Shown piece after piece: positions 1-9,522 of a DNA stretch of 64,000 nucleotides (position 1 is the first letter of the stretch; the number at the start of each line of letters is the position of its first letter). The translations under genes were made by a program, and so were the position numbers. The notes under the pieces were generated by a model. The model searched no databases and had not been told where the DNA came from. It saw only the letters and a program-made list of their open reading frames with translations. Source of the stretch: Verrucomicrobiota bacterium (GTDB taxonomy: Bacteria; Verrucomicrobiota; Verrucomicrobiia; Opitutales; Opitutaceae); assembly GCA_016222805.1 (NCBI GenBank), contig JACRQG010000001.1, forward strand, positions 35,417 through 99,416, written 5' to 3'.

Positions 1-585
1 CGGCATCCCGTTTACCTCCGGGAAGCCCATGTTCTGGAACTTCTGGTGCGCCCGCCACACCCGCAGCGCCAGCGGCTCGAGTTCCGCCTCCGGCCCCACC
101 AGCAGGTTGGCCACCGCCGTGGTGGTGCGTCCGGCCAGCGCGACCTGCCAGCGCGGAACGAACATCGAGGCCGGCGGAAAGGGCTCGCCTGCCTCCACCT
201 CATCCTGGAACGCGAACGCCGCAAAGAAGTGCGGGCCTCCGAACGGTGCGGCCACATCGCCGACCGCGATCGTGTGGGCGAGTGTCTCTCCCACCCAGGC
301 CTTGGCCTGACGGAATCGCCCGGCTCCGCGAGCCTCGCACCTGGCCGCGACCTCCGCGCCGGCCAGCGCGGTCCCCAGGTTGGGTCGCTCCGCATAGAAG
401 TGTGGCTCGTGGGGCTCGAAGATCGACTCCAGGACCGCGAGGGGATCGAGGGCCTCGACCGAGAGCGAGATCGAGACGAGCTTCGCGTGCCCATCCCGTC
501 GCGCCGCTTCCCGGCACTCGCCCAGGAACGCCCGCAACGCATCCGGCGACGCGTTCTGAGTCGGATTCAGCGGGAGAATCGTCAT
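1..585 (-). CDS. menF: Isochorismate synthase-like protein, N-terminal part (cut by window edge)
   Basis: The minus-strand frame from the ATG at 585 stays open for 195 codons and runs off the left edge, so only the N-terminal part is present. The translation opens MTILPLNPTQNASPDALRAF and contains a FYAERPN motif near residue 60, like the [F/Y]xxERP segment of chorismate-binding enzymes of the MenF/EntC/DhbC type. Those convert chorismate to isochorismate for menaquinone or siderophore synthesis. The catalytic C-terminal chorismate-binding domain lies outside the window, so the assignment rests on the N-terminal domain and order of motifs. Anthranilate or aminodeoxychorismate synthase component I is a less likely alternative. 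It lies 115 bases downstream of metG on the same strand. Confidence is moderate because of truncation. Confidence 0.62.
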   Translation of the reverse strand, partial: MTILPLNPTQNASPDALRAFLGECREAARRDGHAKLVSISLSVEALDPLAVLESIFEPHEPHFYAERPNLGTALAGAEVAARCEARGAGRFRQAKAWVGETLAHTIAVGDVAAPFGGPHFFAAFAFQDEVEAGEPFPPASMFVPRWQVALAGRTTTAVANLLVGPEAELEPLALRVWRAHQKFQNMGFPEVNGMP

Positions 586-700
586 CGGCCAGGGGAGAAT
601 CAGGAACCGGTGGCGGGCACGCGGTTGTCAGTCGGCAGCGTACTTGGCGGCCGCGGGCCAACGACGGCAGGATCCACGGCCCGTTGGCAACGGCCTTGGT

Positions 701-2233
701 TCATGGCTTGGCCGGAGCCGCCGGCCGAGGGAACAGCACCAGGGCCTCCGCCACCTTGTTGCCGCTGAGCCGCGCTCCCCATGCCAGCTCCTCGCGCCAG
801 ACCCCGCCGGGCGAGTAGCCGAGCACGCCGTTGATCTTCGCGGCGGCGCCGGGGATGACGTGCTGGAGCAGCGCCACCGCCAGCCGCAACGCCTCGGCCA
901 TCGTCGCGAGCGACGTGCGCAGGAGCACCTGATCGGCCGGCGCCGCCGACTTGCCGAGCTTCCAGGGCGCCCGGCGCTCGATGTAGGCGTTGGTCGCGGT
1001 GACAAAGGCCATCGTCCGTTCGAGCGCGGCGTGAAACTGGAAACCTTCGCACAACGCGACACACTCCGGCGCGGTCTTTGCCCAGAGTTCCTGGAGCTCG
1101 CGCTCCGGCTCGGCGGCTTCGCCGGCCGGCGGAATCACCCCGCCCGAAAACCGCGTGGTCATGTTGAGCGTGCGATTCACGAGGTTGCCGAGGTTGTTCG
1201 CCAGCTCGCTGTTGTAGCGCACGAGGAACTGCTCCGGCGTGAAGTCGCTGTCCTGGCCGACGTTCATCTCGCGGATGAGGAAATAGCGGAAGGCATCCGC
1301 CCCGAACTGCTCCACCAGATCCAGCGGGTTGAGCGCGTTGCCCGTGCTCTTGGACATCTTGGATCCCCGCTGCAGCCACCAGCCGTGCGCGATGATGCCC
1401 TCCGGCAGGGGAATGCCCGCGGCCTTGAGCATGATCGGCCAGTACACCGCATGGGGAGGCACGAGGATGTCCTTGCCAATCACATGGTACGTCGCAGGCC
1501 AGATTCCCGGGCGGTCTACGACGGCGGAATAGTAGTTCACGAGGGCGTCAAACCACACGTAGGTCACGTATCCTTCGTCAAACGGCAGCGGAATCCCCCA
1601 TTCGAGCCGCTCCCGCGGGCGGGAGATGCAGAGGTCGTTCAACGGCTCCTTCAGGAACTCGAGCACCTGCGTCTGCCGGTACTTGGGAAACACGAACCGC
1701 TCGTTTTGCTGCAGAAACTCGACCAGCCACCCCTGGTACTTTTTCAGCCGAAAGAAGTAGTTCGCCTCCGTGATGGCGGTGACCTCGCCGAAGATCTCTG
1801 GCCAGGTGCCGTCCGGGTTGCGGTCCTTCTCCTGCAGAAACTGCTCCTGCCGGGTCGAGTAGAACCCCTGGTACTCGGCCTTGTAGATGTCGCCGCGATC
1901 GAACAGGTCCTGGAGAATCTGCCGCACCACCCGCTTGTGCCGCTCCTCCGTCGTGCGAATGAAGTCGTCGTTGGTGATCGCGAGCTTGGGCAGCAAAGCC
2001 CGGAATTCCGCCGACACCTCGTCGCAGAACTGCTGCGGCGGAATCCCCCGCTTCCGCGCACTCGCCTGCACCTTCTGGCCGTGCTCGTCGGTCCCCGTCA
2101 GGAAATGCACCTGATCCCCCATCTGCCGCCGGAAACGGGCGATGACGTCCGTCAGCACCTTCTCGTAGGCGTGGCCCAGATGCGGCGAACCATTCGCGTA
2201 GTCGATGGCGGTGGTGATGTAGAAGGCCTTCAT
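701..2233 (-). CDS. metG: Methionyl-tRNA synthetase
   Basis: Charges tRNA-Met with methionine in the cytoplasm. The 510-residue product carries the class I signatures: HLGH (HIGH) at residues 18-21 and KMSKS at 292-296, with the WFDA core segment near 227. The insert between them has no CxxC zinc knuckles (the family's usual C-rich GWYC positions read GFYSTRQ), so it belongs to the zinc-free short form of about 500 residues. It has no C-terminal tRNA-binding EMAP-like domain. I chose the ATG at 2233 (MKAFYITTAI) because homologues begin right at this beta strand. The open frame extends 24 codons further upstream to 2305 but that part looks non-coding. It is transcribed divergently from the histidine kinase at 2323, with an 89-base gap. 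Confidence 0.95.
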   Translation of the reverse strand: MKAFYITTAIDYANGSPHLGHAYEKVLTDVIARFRRQMGDQVHFLTGTDEHGQKVQASARKRGIPPQQFCDEVSAEFRALLPKLAITNDDFIRTTEERHKRVVRQILQDLFDRGDIYKAEYQGFYSTRQEQFLQEKDRNPDGTWPEIFGEVTAITEANYFFRLKKYQGWLVEFLQQNERFVFPKYRQTQVLEFLKEPLNDLCISRPRERLEWGIPLPFDEGYVTYVWFDALVNYYSAVVDRPGIWPATYHVIGKDILVPPHAVYWPIMLKAAGIPLPEGIIAHGWWLQRGSKMSKSTGNALNPLDLVEQFGADAFRYFLIREMNVGQDSDFTPEQFLVRYNSELANNLGNLVNRTLNMTTRFSGGVIPPAGEAAEPERELQELWAKTAPECVALCEGFQFHAALERTMAFVTATNAYIERRAPWKLGKSAAPADQVLLRTSLATMAEALRLAVALLQHVIPGAAAKINGVLGYSPGGVWREELAWGARLSGNKVAEALVLFPRPAAPAKP

Positions 2234-2322
2234 GGGAAGCCGGGCAACAAAACCCCGCCCGGCGGAAATGTCGAAAGTTTTGACGCTGCCGCACCTGTAC
2301 AGCACCCTGCCAAATCACCCGC

Positions 2323-3387
2323 ATGAGCCCCCTCGCCCGCTTTGTCGCGACCGCCCTGTTCGTGGTGCTGGTCGCCCTGGTCGCCGTCCTCGCGGTGCCG
2401 GTGTGGCGCGAGGCCCGCCTGGGTTCGGGTCCCGCCACGCGGACCGCACCGTCGGATCCGGCCCGGGTCGACGCCCACTCCGGCAAGGCTGGGGCGAACG
2501 CCCGCGCCCTCTCGCTGCGCGTCGCGCTCGCCCTGGCGGGCACCTGCCTCGTCCTGGCCGTGCCGCTCCTGCTGAATGCGGCCCTCCGTCCGGCGCGAGT
2601 CGGAGACTCCCACCGCCCCTTCGAAGGCGCAAAGTCGGAACTTTCCACGTTGGCCCGCCTGGCGGAAAGCTCCGTCGCCCAAGGCGAGGAACTCTCCCGC
2701 GAACGCGACGTGCGCCGGCGGGCCGAGGAGGACGCCCGGCTCAAGCAGCAATTGCTGACCCAGTCGCTCGACGAGAAGATCCGTCTCGGGCGCGATCTCC
2801 ACGACGGGATCATCCAGTCCCTGTACGCCGCCGGGCTCACCCTCGAGTCCGTGCGCGCCCTGCTGAAGGAAAACCCCGACGAGGCCGAACGCCGCCTCGA
2901 ACAGACCCGCGCCAGCCTCAACAGCGCCATCCGCGACGTGCGCGCGTACATCGCCGGGCTCACCCCGGACAGCCTGCGCCGGACCGGCTTCGCCCGTGCC
3001 CTCAGCCATCTCATGAGCGAGCTCCGCGCCGGTCGCGAAGCCCAGATCGACCTCCAAATCGACGACGAAACCGCCGCGCTGCTGACACCGGAGCAGAGCC
3101 TGGAGGTGCTGCAAATTGCCCGGGAAGCCGTGAGCAATGCCCTGAGGCACGGTCAGGCCACCAAGATCGCGATCCGCATGCATCAGGGCGACCGCGAGGT
3201 CTGCCTCCTCGTGCAGGACGACGGCTCCGGTTTCGATCCGGCCCGCAACCGCGAAGGCGGCCACGGGCTCGCCAACATGCGGGCGCGCGCCGAGCTGATT
3301 GGTGCTTCACTCCGAATCATCAGCCAGCCCGCGCAAGGAACCCGCGTCCTGACCACCGTGCCTGTCACCCTTTCCAACGCTTCATGA
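2323..3387 (+). CDS. Membrane sensor histidine kinase, NarX/DesK (HisKA_3) type
   Basis: Sensor of a two-component system. Two hydrophobic segments (about residues 7-28 and 64-86) frame a short 35-residue exposed loop, followed by a coiled-coil (about 105-150). The dimerisation/phosphoacceptor box is GRDLHDGIIQSLYAAGL, with the phosphorylated His at residue 160. A HATPase_c domain follows (N-box around AREAVSNALRHG, G-box DDGSGFD, then GGHGLANM). This arrangement is that of the NarX/LiaS/DesK family. The small sensor loop gives no ligand clue. The stop codon overlaps the ATG of the response regulator (ATGA at 3384-3387), so the two are translationally coupled and are almost surely partners. 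Confidence 0.9.
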   Translation: MSPLARFVATALFVVLVALVAVLAVPVWREARLGSGPATRTAPSDPARVDAHSGKAGANARALSLRVALALAGTCLVLAVPLLLNAALRPARVGDSHRPFEGAKSELSTLARLAESSVAQGEELSRERDVRRRAEEDARLKQQLLTQSLDEKIRLGRDLHDGIIQSLYAAGLTLESVRALLKENPDEAERRLEQTRASLNSAIRDVRAYIAGLTPDSLRRTGFARALSHLMSELRAGREAQIDLQIDDETAALLTPEQSLEVLQIAREAVSNALRHGQATKIAIRMHQGDREVCLLVQDDGSGFDPARNREGGHGLANMRARAELIGASLRIISQPAQGTRVLTTVPVTLSNAS

Positions 3388-4049
3388 CTTCCCCGGCCGC
3401 TTCCGCCCCCATCCGAGTGCTCCTGGTCGACGACAGCGAAGTCGTCCGCATGGGCCTCCGCACCCTCCTCGGCATCGAAACGACCCTTCAGGTGGTGGGC
3501 GAGGCCGTCAACGTCGCCTCGGGCGTGGAAGCGAGTCGACGGCTGAAACCGGATGTCGTGCTGCTCGACATCCGGCTGCCGGACGGGAGCGGCATCGACG
3601 CGTGCCGCCAGATTCTTAAGGCCACGCCCGACACCCGGGTGCTCATTCTCACCTCGGTGATCGAGGAATCGACCGTCGACGATGCAATCCGTGCCGGCGC
3701 GCACGGCTACGTCCTCAAGGAAATCGACGGGCGCGCGCTGATCACCGCGATCCGCGACGTGGCGGGCGGTCGATCGATTCTGGATCCGGCCATCACAGCG
3801 CGGGTGCTGCAATTGGTGAAGACCGGGAGCACCGGCTCCACGCGGGATGCCCTCGCGCTCCTCTCGCCGCAAGAGCGGCGGGTGCTCGCTCTCATCGCCG
3901 AGGGCTGCACCAACAAGGAAGTCGCCGCCCGCCTGGGCTTGAGCGAGAAGACGGTGAAGAACTACCTCAGCACGGTGTTTGAGAAACTGCACGTTTCCCG
4001 GCGCGCCGAGGCGGCCGCGCTGTTTGCGCAGGAAAACCGCCGGCCCTGA
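3384..4049 (+). CDS. LuxR/NarL-family response regulator
   Basis: The 221-residue cytoplasmic regulator has an N-terminal receiver (VLLVDDSE, phosphoacceptor Asp62 in LLDIRLPDGSG, and a conserved Lys in the VLKEIDG segment). At its C-terminus is a LuxR-type helix-turn-helix (LSPQERRVLALIAEGCTNKE, then KTVKNYLSTVFEKL). It is the cognate output protein of the kinase encoded just upstream, overlapping it by four bases. NarL-type regulators bind as dimers to promoters after phosphorylation. The target genes cannot be told from the window. It converges with rdgB, whose end lies 30 bases away. Confidence 0.93.
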   Translation: MTSPAASAPIRVLLVDDSEVVRMGLRTLLGIETTLQVVGEAVNVASGVEASRRLKPDVVLLDIRLPDGSGIDACRQILKATPDTRVLILTSVIEESTVDDAIRAGAHGYVLKEIDGRALITAIRDVAGGRSILDPAITARVLQLVKTGSTGSTRDALALLSPQERRVLALIAEGCTNKEVAARLGLSEKTVKNYLSTVFEKLHVSRRAEAAALFAQENRRP

Positions 4050-4079
4050 CCGCCCCTCCGGGACGGGCGCACGGCGCGT

Positions 4080-4679
4080 TCAGTTGCCACGCACCCACGC
4101 CGCCAGGCGTTGCCACGCGCGGGCCCGGTGACTGAGGCGGTTTTTCACCGCTTCCCCGAGTTCGGCGAAGGTCTTCTCCTCTTCATCCGGCACAAACAGC
4201 GGGTCATACCCGAAGCCGCCCCCGCCCCGCGGTTCCCGGCGCAGGCGGCCGGGGCAGATTCCCTCAAAGACCTGCTCCCGCCCATCGGACGCCACCAGGC
4301 ATAGCACACAGGTGAAATGGGCCCCGCGGCGCGCCTCCGGGACCGCCTGCATCGTCTCCACGAGCTTGGCGAGGTTGGCCCGGCTGTCTCCCAGGGGCCC
4401 GGCATAGTACGCCGATTCGACGCCCGGAGCGCCGTCGAGCGCATCGACACAAAGCCCGCTGTCGTCGGCCAGCACCCACGCGCCGGGCGGCACCTGGGGC
4501 AGGAGCGCCCGCGCCTTCTTGCGCGCGTTGCCGGCGAAGGTGCCCGCGTCCTCCTGCACCGGCGGCATGCCGCCAATCTCCCGGGCGGAGAAGACTTCGA
4601 CGGCGAAACCGGTGTCCGAGGCCAATTGGCGAAACTCCTCCACCTTGTGTGCGTTGCCCGAAGCGAGGTAGATCCGCAT
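4080..4679 (-). CDS. rdgB: XTP/dITP (non-canonical purine NTP) pyrophosphatase, RdgB/HAM1 family
   Basis: House-cleaning enzyme that hydrolyses dITP, XTP and related deaminated nucleotides to monophosphates, keeping them out of DNA and RNA. At 199 residues it has the usual family length. Visible signatures are the N-terminal YLASGNAHKVEEF (substrate loop), ADDSGLCVDALDGAPGVESAYYAG (quoted here only as the DDSGL and GAPGVES core), and GGGGFGYDPLFVPD, followed by FAELGEAVKNRLSHRARA at the C-terminus. The ATG at 4679 places the first strand exactly at the start. An in-frame upstream extension exists but does not look like coding sequence. It lies 77 bases downstream of the NtrC-type regulator gene on the same strand. 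Confidence 0.94.
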   Translation of the reverse strand: MRIYLASGNAHKVEEFRQLASDTGFAVEVFSAREIGGMPPVQEDAGTFAGNARKKARALLPQVPPGAWVLADDSGLCVDALDGAPGVESAYYAGPLGDSRANLAKLVETMQAVPEARRGAHFTCVLCLVASDGREQVFEGICPGRLRREPRGGGGFGYDPLFVPDEEEKTFAELGEAVKNRLSHRARAWQRLAAWVRGN

Positions 4680-4756
4680 CGGCAGGATCGGCCTCGCCTC
4701 CGCCTTCCCGGCACGCAACTCCGGACTCGCTCGATGCCCTGTTCCAGAAGGCGCCG

Positions 4757-6223
<1,467 letters not shown>

Positions 6224-6309
6224 GCGAATGGGGAAACCGGCCGATCGTCCGGCCCAGAATTGAGCACAGATCGCTGGCCTATTCCCGGCGGGCGCTTTTG
6301 TTGCTCCGC

Positions 6310-7089
6310 ATGCTCGGCTGGTCAATGAACCTTTTCCGCGTGGGCGGCATCCAACTCGCCGTGCATTTCTCGTTCTTTCTGCTGCTGGCGGTGAATGCCT
6401 TCGACGGCTGGGCCGACGCCGGCTGGCCGGGCTTGTGGTGGAGCAGCGGGTTGCTCTTCGCGTTCTTCACCTGCGTGGTCCTGCACGAATTGGGCCACTG
6501 CTTCACCGCGATGAGGTACGGGGTGTCGGTCCCGCGCATCCTGCTCCTGCCGATCGGCGGGATGGCGGAGTTCGACGGGATCCCCCGGGAGCCCCGGCGG
6601 GAACTCCTGATCACGCTGGCCGGGCCGGCGGTCAACTTCGCCCTCGCGGGCCTGCTGTGGCTCGTCCTGCCGGCCGGCTCCCGGCTCGACGAGGACAGCG
6701 CCGCGGCCGTGCCGACGCTGCTCGAGTCGGCGCACCTGCTGATGCTGTGGAATGTGGGCATGGGGCTCTTCAATTTCCTCCCCGCCTTCCCGATGGACGG
6801 CGGCCGCATCCTGCGCGCCCTCCTGGCGCTACGACTCCCCTACCTCCGGGCCACCTTCTGGGCGGTCACGACCGGCAAGGTCCTGTGCGTCATCGGCGCC
6901 GTGCTGGCCGCGTACTACCAGTCGTTCCTCGTGGCCCTGTTCATCTTCATCTTCATCATCGGCGAACTCGAATACCGCGCCGTTCGCCGGCGGGAATTGG
7001 AGGAGGCCCACTGGCGCGCGGTGCTGGCCCGCCTCCACGCCAACTCGTATCCGCCGCCCCTGGAAGAACCTCCGGTCCTGCGCTCCTGA
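6310..7089 (+). CDS. Membrane site-2 protease (M50 family)
   Basis: Polytopic intramembrane zinc metalloprotease of 259 residues. The zinc-binding HELGH lies at residues 59-63 inside a hydrophobic helix. The third ligand is in [16 protein letters not shown] (Asp163). A second membrane pair near 100-125 and a helix around 185-215 complete the core, and the C-terminus is charged. It has no PDZ or CBS domain, unlike RseP or SpoIVFB relatives, so it matches the small stand-alone M50 proteins whose substrates are mostly unknown. Start: the ATG at 6310, or 15 bases on at MNLFRVGG; the longer open frame from 6199 overlaps the divergent regulator and looks spurious. Regulated proteolysis of a membrane anchor is the family role; no partner is visible here. 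Confidence 0.85.
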   Translation: MLGWSMNLFRVGGIQLAVHFSFFLLLAVNAFDGWADAGWPGLWWSSGLLFAFFTCVVLHELGHCFTAMRYGVSVPRILLLPIGGMAEFDGIPREPRRELLITLAGPAVNFALAGLLWLVLPAGSRLDEDSAAAVPTLLESAHLLMLWNVGMGLFNFLPAFPMDGGRILRALLALRLPYLRATFWAVTTGKVLCVIGAVLAAYYQSFLVALFIFIFIIGELEYRAVRRRELEEAHWRAVLARLHANSYPPPLEEPPVLRS

Positions 7090-7096
7090 CCGCACC

Positions 7097-7123
7097 AAAG
7101 AAAAACCCCGCCTTGCGGCGGGG
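7097..7123 (-). terminator. Rho-independent terminator of tRNA-Ala
   Basis: A perfect 7-bp stem (CCCCGCC at 7106-7112 with GGCGGGG at 7117-7123, loop TTGC) is followed on the minus strand by a run of five T and three more after one C. It begins five bases beyond the tRNA CCA end, so it most plausibly ends the tRNA transcript. On the plus strand the same stem lacks a T-run but could help end the M50 gene. Confidence 0.8.
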
Positions 7124-7127
7124 AAAG

Positions 7128-7203
7128 TGGTGGACCCTACCAGGTTCGAACTGGTGACCTCCTCAATGCCATTGAGGCGCTCTACCAACTGAGCTAAGAG
7201 CCC
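7128..7203 (-). tRNA. tRNA-Ala (anticodon GGC), CCA encoded
   Basis: The minus strand reads as a full 76-base cloverleaf: 7-bp acceptor stem GGGCTCT/AGGGTCC, D arm GCTC-AGTTGGTA-GAGC, anticodon stem CCTCA/TGAGG with loop ATGGCAT (anticodon GGC), 5-base variable loop, T arm with TTCGAAC, and an encoded CCA. The third acceptor pair is G-U, the G3:U70 identity element of alanine tRNAs, which confirms the specificity independently of the anticodon. GGC reads GCC and GCU, abundant codons in this GC-rich genome. A T-rich terminator follows immediately. Confidence 0.98.
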
Positions 7204-7261
7204 GTCGCTCTAACGAGCGTTCAGCAAAATCAAACTTCCGCCCCCGAACGCAAGGACTTTT

Positions 7262-8197
7262 TCAGCGTTCATCACGCTCCCGCATGGTGAAGACAAACTC
7301 GATGGTTTCCGCCGCCCGCTTCTCCGGCCGCGAGGGCATGCGCACCCGGCCGATCGCCTCGATCACCGCCCGGTCAAACTCCCGGCTTCCCGAAGTACGC
7401 ACGATCTTCGCATTCGACAGCGAACCGTCGAGGTTGCTGCGGACTTCGACGGTGGCCTTGAGGGAATCGCTCAAACCCGGCGGCGGCTCGAACTCCGTGC
7501 GCAGTCGCTGCTTGAACATCGCGTAGTACCCCGCGAGCACGTCGTCGTTGTCGTTCCGCAGGGCCTTGCCCCCAGCCCCGCCCGTCTTGTTGTCCGGCGA
7601 GCCCCCCACCACCCCCTTGGCGATCCCCTCGGCGTCGATCTGGGGGGCCTTGGTCGAGCCTCCCTTCGTGGCGACCCGACTCTTCTGCGCCCGGTCGAAC
7701 TCCTCCTTGGTCAGCCACTTCTTCTCCTCGGCCAGCCGCTTCGCCTCCGCCTCGCGCTCGCGCCGCAGCTGGAGCTTGGCCTTGGCATCGCCCCGCACGA
7801 TCTCCCACTGAATCTTCTTCTTGAAGTTCGGCACCCCGTCGCCCGTGGTGGCCGAGGACTGTGCCGTCGGGGCCGGCGTCGGGGCCGGCGGAACCGGCAC
7901 CGGCTTTACCGGTGTCGGCGCGGGCGTGACTGGCGCCGGCTCGGGCTCCGGGAGTGACTTCGGCGCCGGGAGGTCGGGAACCTTGAGCCGCACGCCACCC
8001 TCCGTGCCCAGGGCCGGTGCCTCCCGCGCCCCGTAGTTGTCCCCTTCCCCCGCGACCAATTCGATGATCTTCGGGCTGTCCTGATCCGGCCGGCTGAGGG
8101 TGTAGCCAAAGAGCAACGCGAGCCCGACGGCCGCGGCATGCAGCAGCGCCGACAGCAGGAACGCGCCCGGCGAGGTCGAGGTCATGGTCGAGGTCAT
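7262..8197 (-). CDS. TonB/TolA-family energy transducer
   Basis: Periplasm-spanning transducer of 311 residues, third gene of an exbB-exbD-tonB operon. It has one N-terminal membrane helix (about residues 11-29), a long proline-rich stretch (about 75-115, repeats of PxPxP), then a charged helical section (RREREAEAKRLAEEKKWLTK) as in TolA. The C-terminal TonB domain (about 220-305) has VRSNLDGSLSNAKIVRTSG and FDRAVIEAI. The mixture means it could serve a Tol-Pal-like system rather than a TonB system. The adjacent proton-channel genes fit either. It would transmit proton-motive force to TonB-dependent receptors, two of which are encoded in this window. A tandem MTSTMTSTS at the start leaves the first Met uncertain by four codons. 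Confidence 0.82.
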   Translation of the reverse strand: MTSTMTSTSPGAFLLSALLHAAAVGLALLFGYTLSRPDQDSPKIIELVAGEGDNYGAREAPALGTEGGVRLKVPDLPAPKSLPEPEPAPVTPAPTPVKPVPVPPAPTPAPTAQSSATTGDGVPNFKKKIQWEIVRGDAKAKLQLRREREAEAKRLAEEKKWLTKEEFDRAQKSRVATKGGSTKAPQIDAEGIAKGVVGGSPDNKTGGAGGKALRNDNDDVLAGYYAMFKQRLRTEFEPPPGLSDSLKATVEVRSNLDGSLSNAKIVRTSGSREFDRAVIEAIGRVRMPSRPEKRAAETIEFVFTMRERDER

Positions 8198-8230
8198 CGC
8201 ACCTTATCCGCCGCAGGTCCGCCAGCAACC

Positions 8231-8662
8231 TCAGGGCACGGTTTTGGCATCAAAGGTCACGCGGGTCAGCCCGGCCTTCTGCACTTCCGTGATCAGGTCC
8301 GCGACCCGCTGATACGGCACGGTCGCATCTCCCCGGATGCGGATCACCGGGGGCTTGGGATCCGCCGCGAGGGCGCTCAGGCGGCTGCGCAGCTGCGCGA
8401 GCGTCAGCGGCGTCGGCTGGTTGTCGACGTAGAAGCCGCGCGTATCGACCGCAACGGCCACGAACTTCTCGTCCGGTTTCACCTTCGCCTGCGGCGCCTT
8501 GGCCACCGTGGGTAGGTTTACCCCGACCGTCTGCTCCTGCTGAATCAGCGGGGTGGCGATCATGAAGATGACCAGCAGCATGAACCCGAGATCGATCAGG
8601 TTCGTGACGTTGAGGTCCGCGATCGGGTGCGCACTGCGCTGTCGCCGGAAGTTTCGCGCCAT
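8231..8662 (-). CDS. exbD: ExbD/TolR biopolymer transport protein
   Basis: Small inner-membrane protein (143 residues) with one membrane helix near residues 22-42 (IDLGFMLLVIFMIATPLI). The preceding NVTNLIDLGF carries the conserved membrane aspartate that takes part in proton translocation. The periplasmic domain follows (PVIRIRGDATVPYQRVADLI). Forms the stator complex with the ExbB/TolQ-like protein encoded 16 bases upstream, and drives the TonB/TolA-like transducer encoded 33 bases downstream. The family cannot be split confidently between ExbD and TolR from sequence alone. Confidence 0.9.
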   Translation of the reverse strand: MARNFRRQRSAHPIADLNVTNLIDLGFMLLVIFMIATPLIQQEQTVGVNLPTVAKAPQAKVKPDEKFVAVAVDTRGFYVDNQPTPLTLAQLRSRLSALAADPKPPVIRIRGDATVPYQRVADLITEVQKAGLTRVTFDAKTVP

Positions 8663-8678
8663 GGTCGGGTCCCGCGCC

Positions 8679-9380
8679 TCAGCTGGATTCCAATTCGATG
8701 CGATCCGCCAGCGCGCTCGCGTAGTTTTCGAGCTCGGTCGTCATCCGCCGCGTGTGCCCCAGGAGGAGGTTGTAGCCGAACACCGACGGGATCGCGACCA
8801 CGAGGCCGGCGATGGTCGCGAGCATGGCGCCCGACACGCCGGGAGCGAGCTGCTGGATGCCGGCGGTCTGCTGGGTTGCGACCGCGCTGAACGCCTCCAT
8901 CACGCCCCAGACCGTGCCCAGCAGGCCGATGAAGGGAGCCCCGGAGACAATCGAAGCGAGGAAGATCATGTTCGACTCGTACCGCAGCGTCTGACGCGCA
9001 AGGGCCCGCTGGATGGCGTTCTCCGCCTGCTCCAGCCTTCCCCGGGAATTGTCGCGTCCGCGCTCCAGGTCCATCGCCGCCGCCCGGCGGTAGCTCTCGA
9101 CCGCGTCGGCAAACAGATCGGCGTAGGGGATCGAGCGCGGCGCACGGAACGAATCCGGGAGATCGAGCAGCGTCCGCTGGTCGCGCAGGTGCAGCTCGAA
9201 GGAATGGTTCAGGCCGCGCAGGCGTTTCAGCTCGAAATGTTTTCCGAACATGATCGTCCACGCGATCAGGCTGAACACGCCGAGGCCCAGGACGATGACC
9301 TTGTCGATCGTGCCGCAGCGTTCGAAGATCTCGACGATGTTCGTCGCGAGCACGGTGGGAGCGAGGAGCGGCACAGCCAT
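8679..9380 (-). CDS. exbB: MotA/TolQ/ExbB proton channel family protein
   Basis: Inner-membrane proton channel subunit, 233 residues. One helix near the N-terminus (about 25-45, KVIVLGLGVFSLIAWTIMFG) and two in the C-terminal half match the ExbB/TolQ topology. The conserved core GLLGTVWGVMEAFSAVA and the following GVSGAMLATIAGLVVAIPSVFGYN region carries the Thr/Ala-rich channel lining. First gene of the three-gene operon with exbD and the tonB-like gene; starts are closely spaced. It is transcribed divergently from the PfkB-type kinase with a 142-base gap that should contain both promoters. Confidence 0.92.
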   Translation of the reverse strand: MAVPLLAPTVLATNIVEIFERCGTIDKVIVLGLGVFSLIAWTIMFGKHFELKRLRGLNHSFELHLRDQRTLLDLPDSFRAPRSIPYADLFADAVESYRRAAAMDLERGRDNSRGRLEQAENAIQRALARQTLRYESNMIFLASIVSGAPFIGLLGTVWGVMEAFSAVATQQTAGIQQLAPGVSGAMLATIAGLVVAIPSVFGYNLLLGHTRRMTTELENYASALADRIELESS

Positions 9381-9522
9381 GGGAAGTCGGCCAAGAGTTG
9401 GCGGGTTTGCCGCGCACCTTCAACGGAAAAGCCGGCCGGCGCGACTCCACCGTCGCGAGAATGTGGTTGCCGCGGCCCCGCGGCAATTTTTGCTGCTCCC
9501 TTTCGCCCTCTTCCTTCCGCCC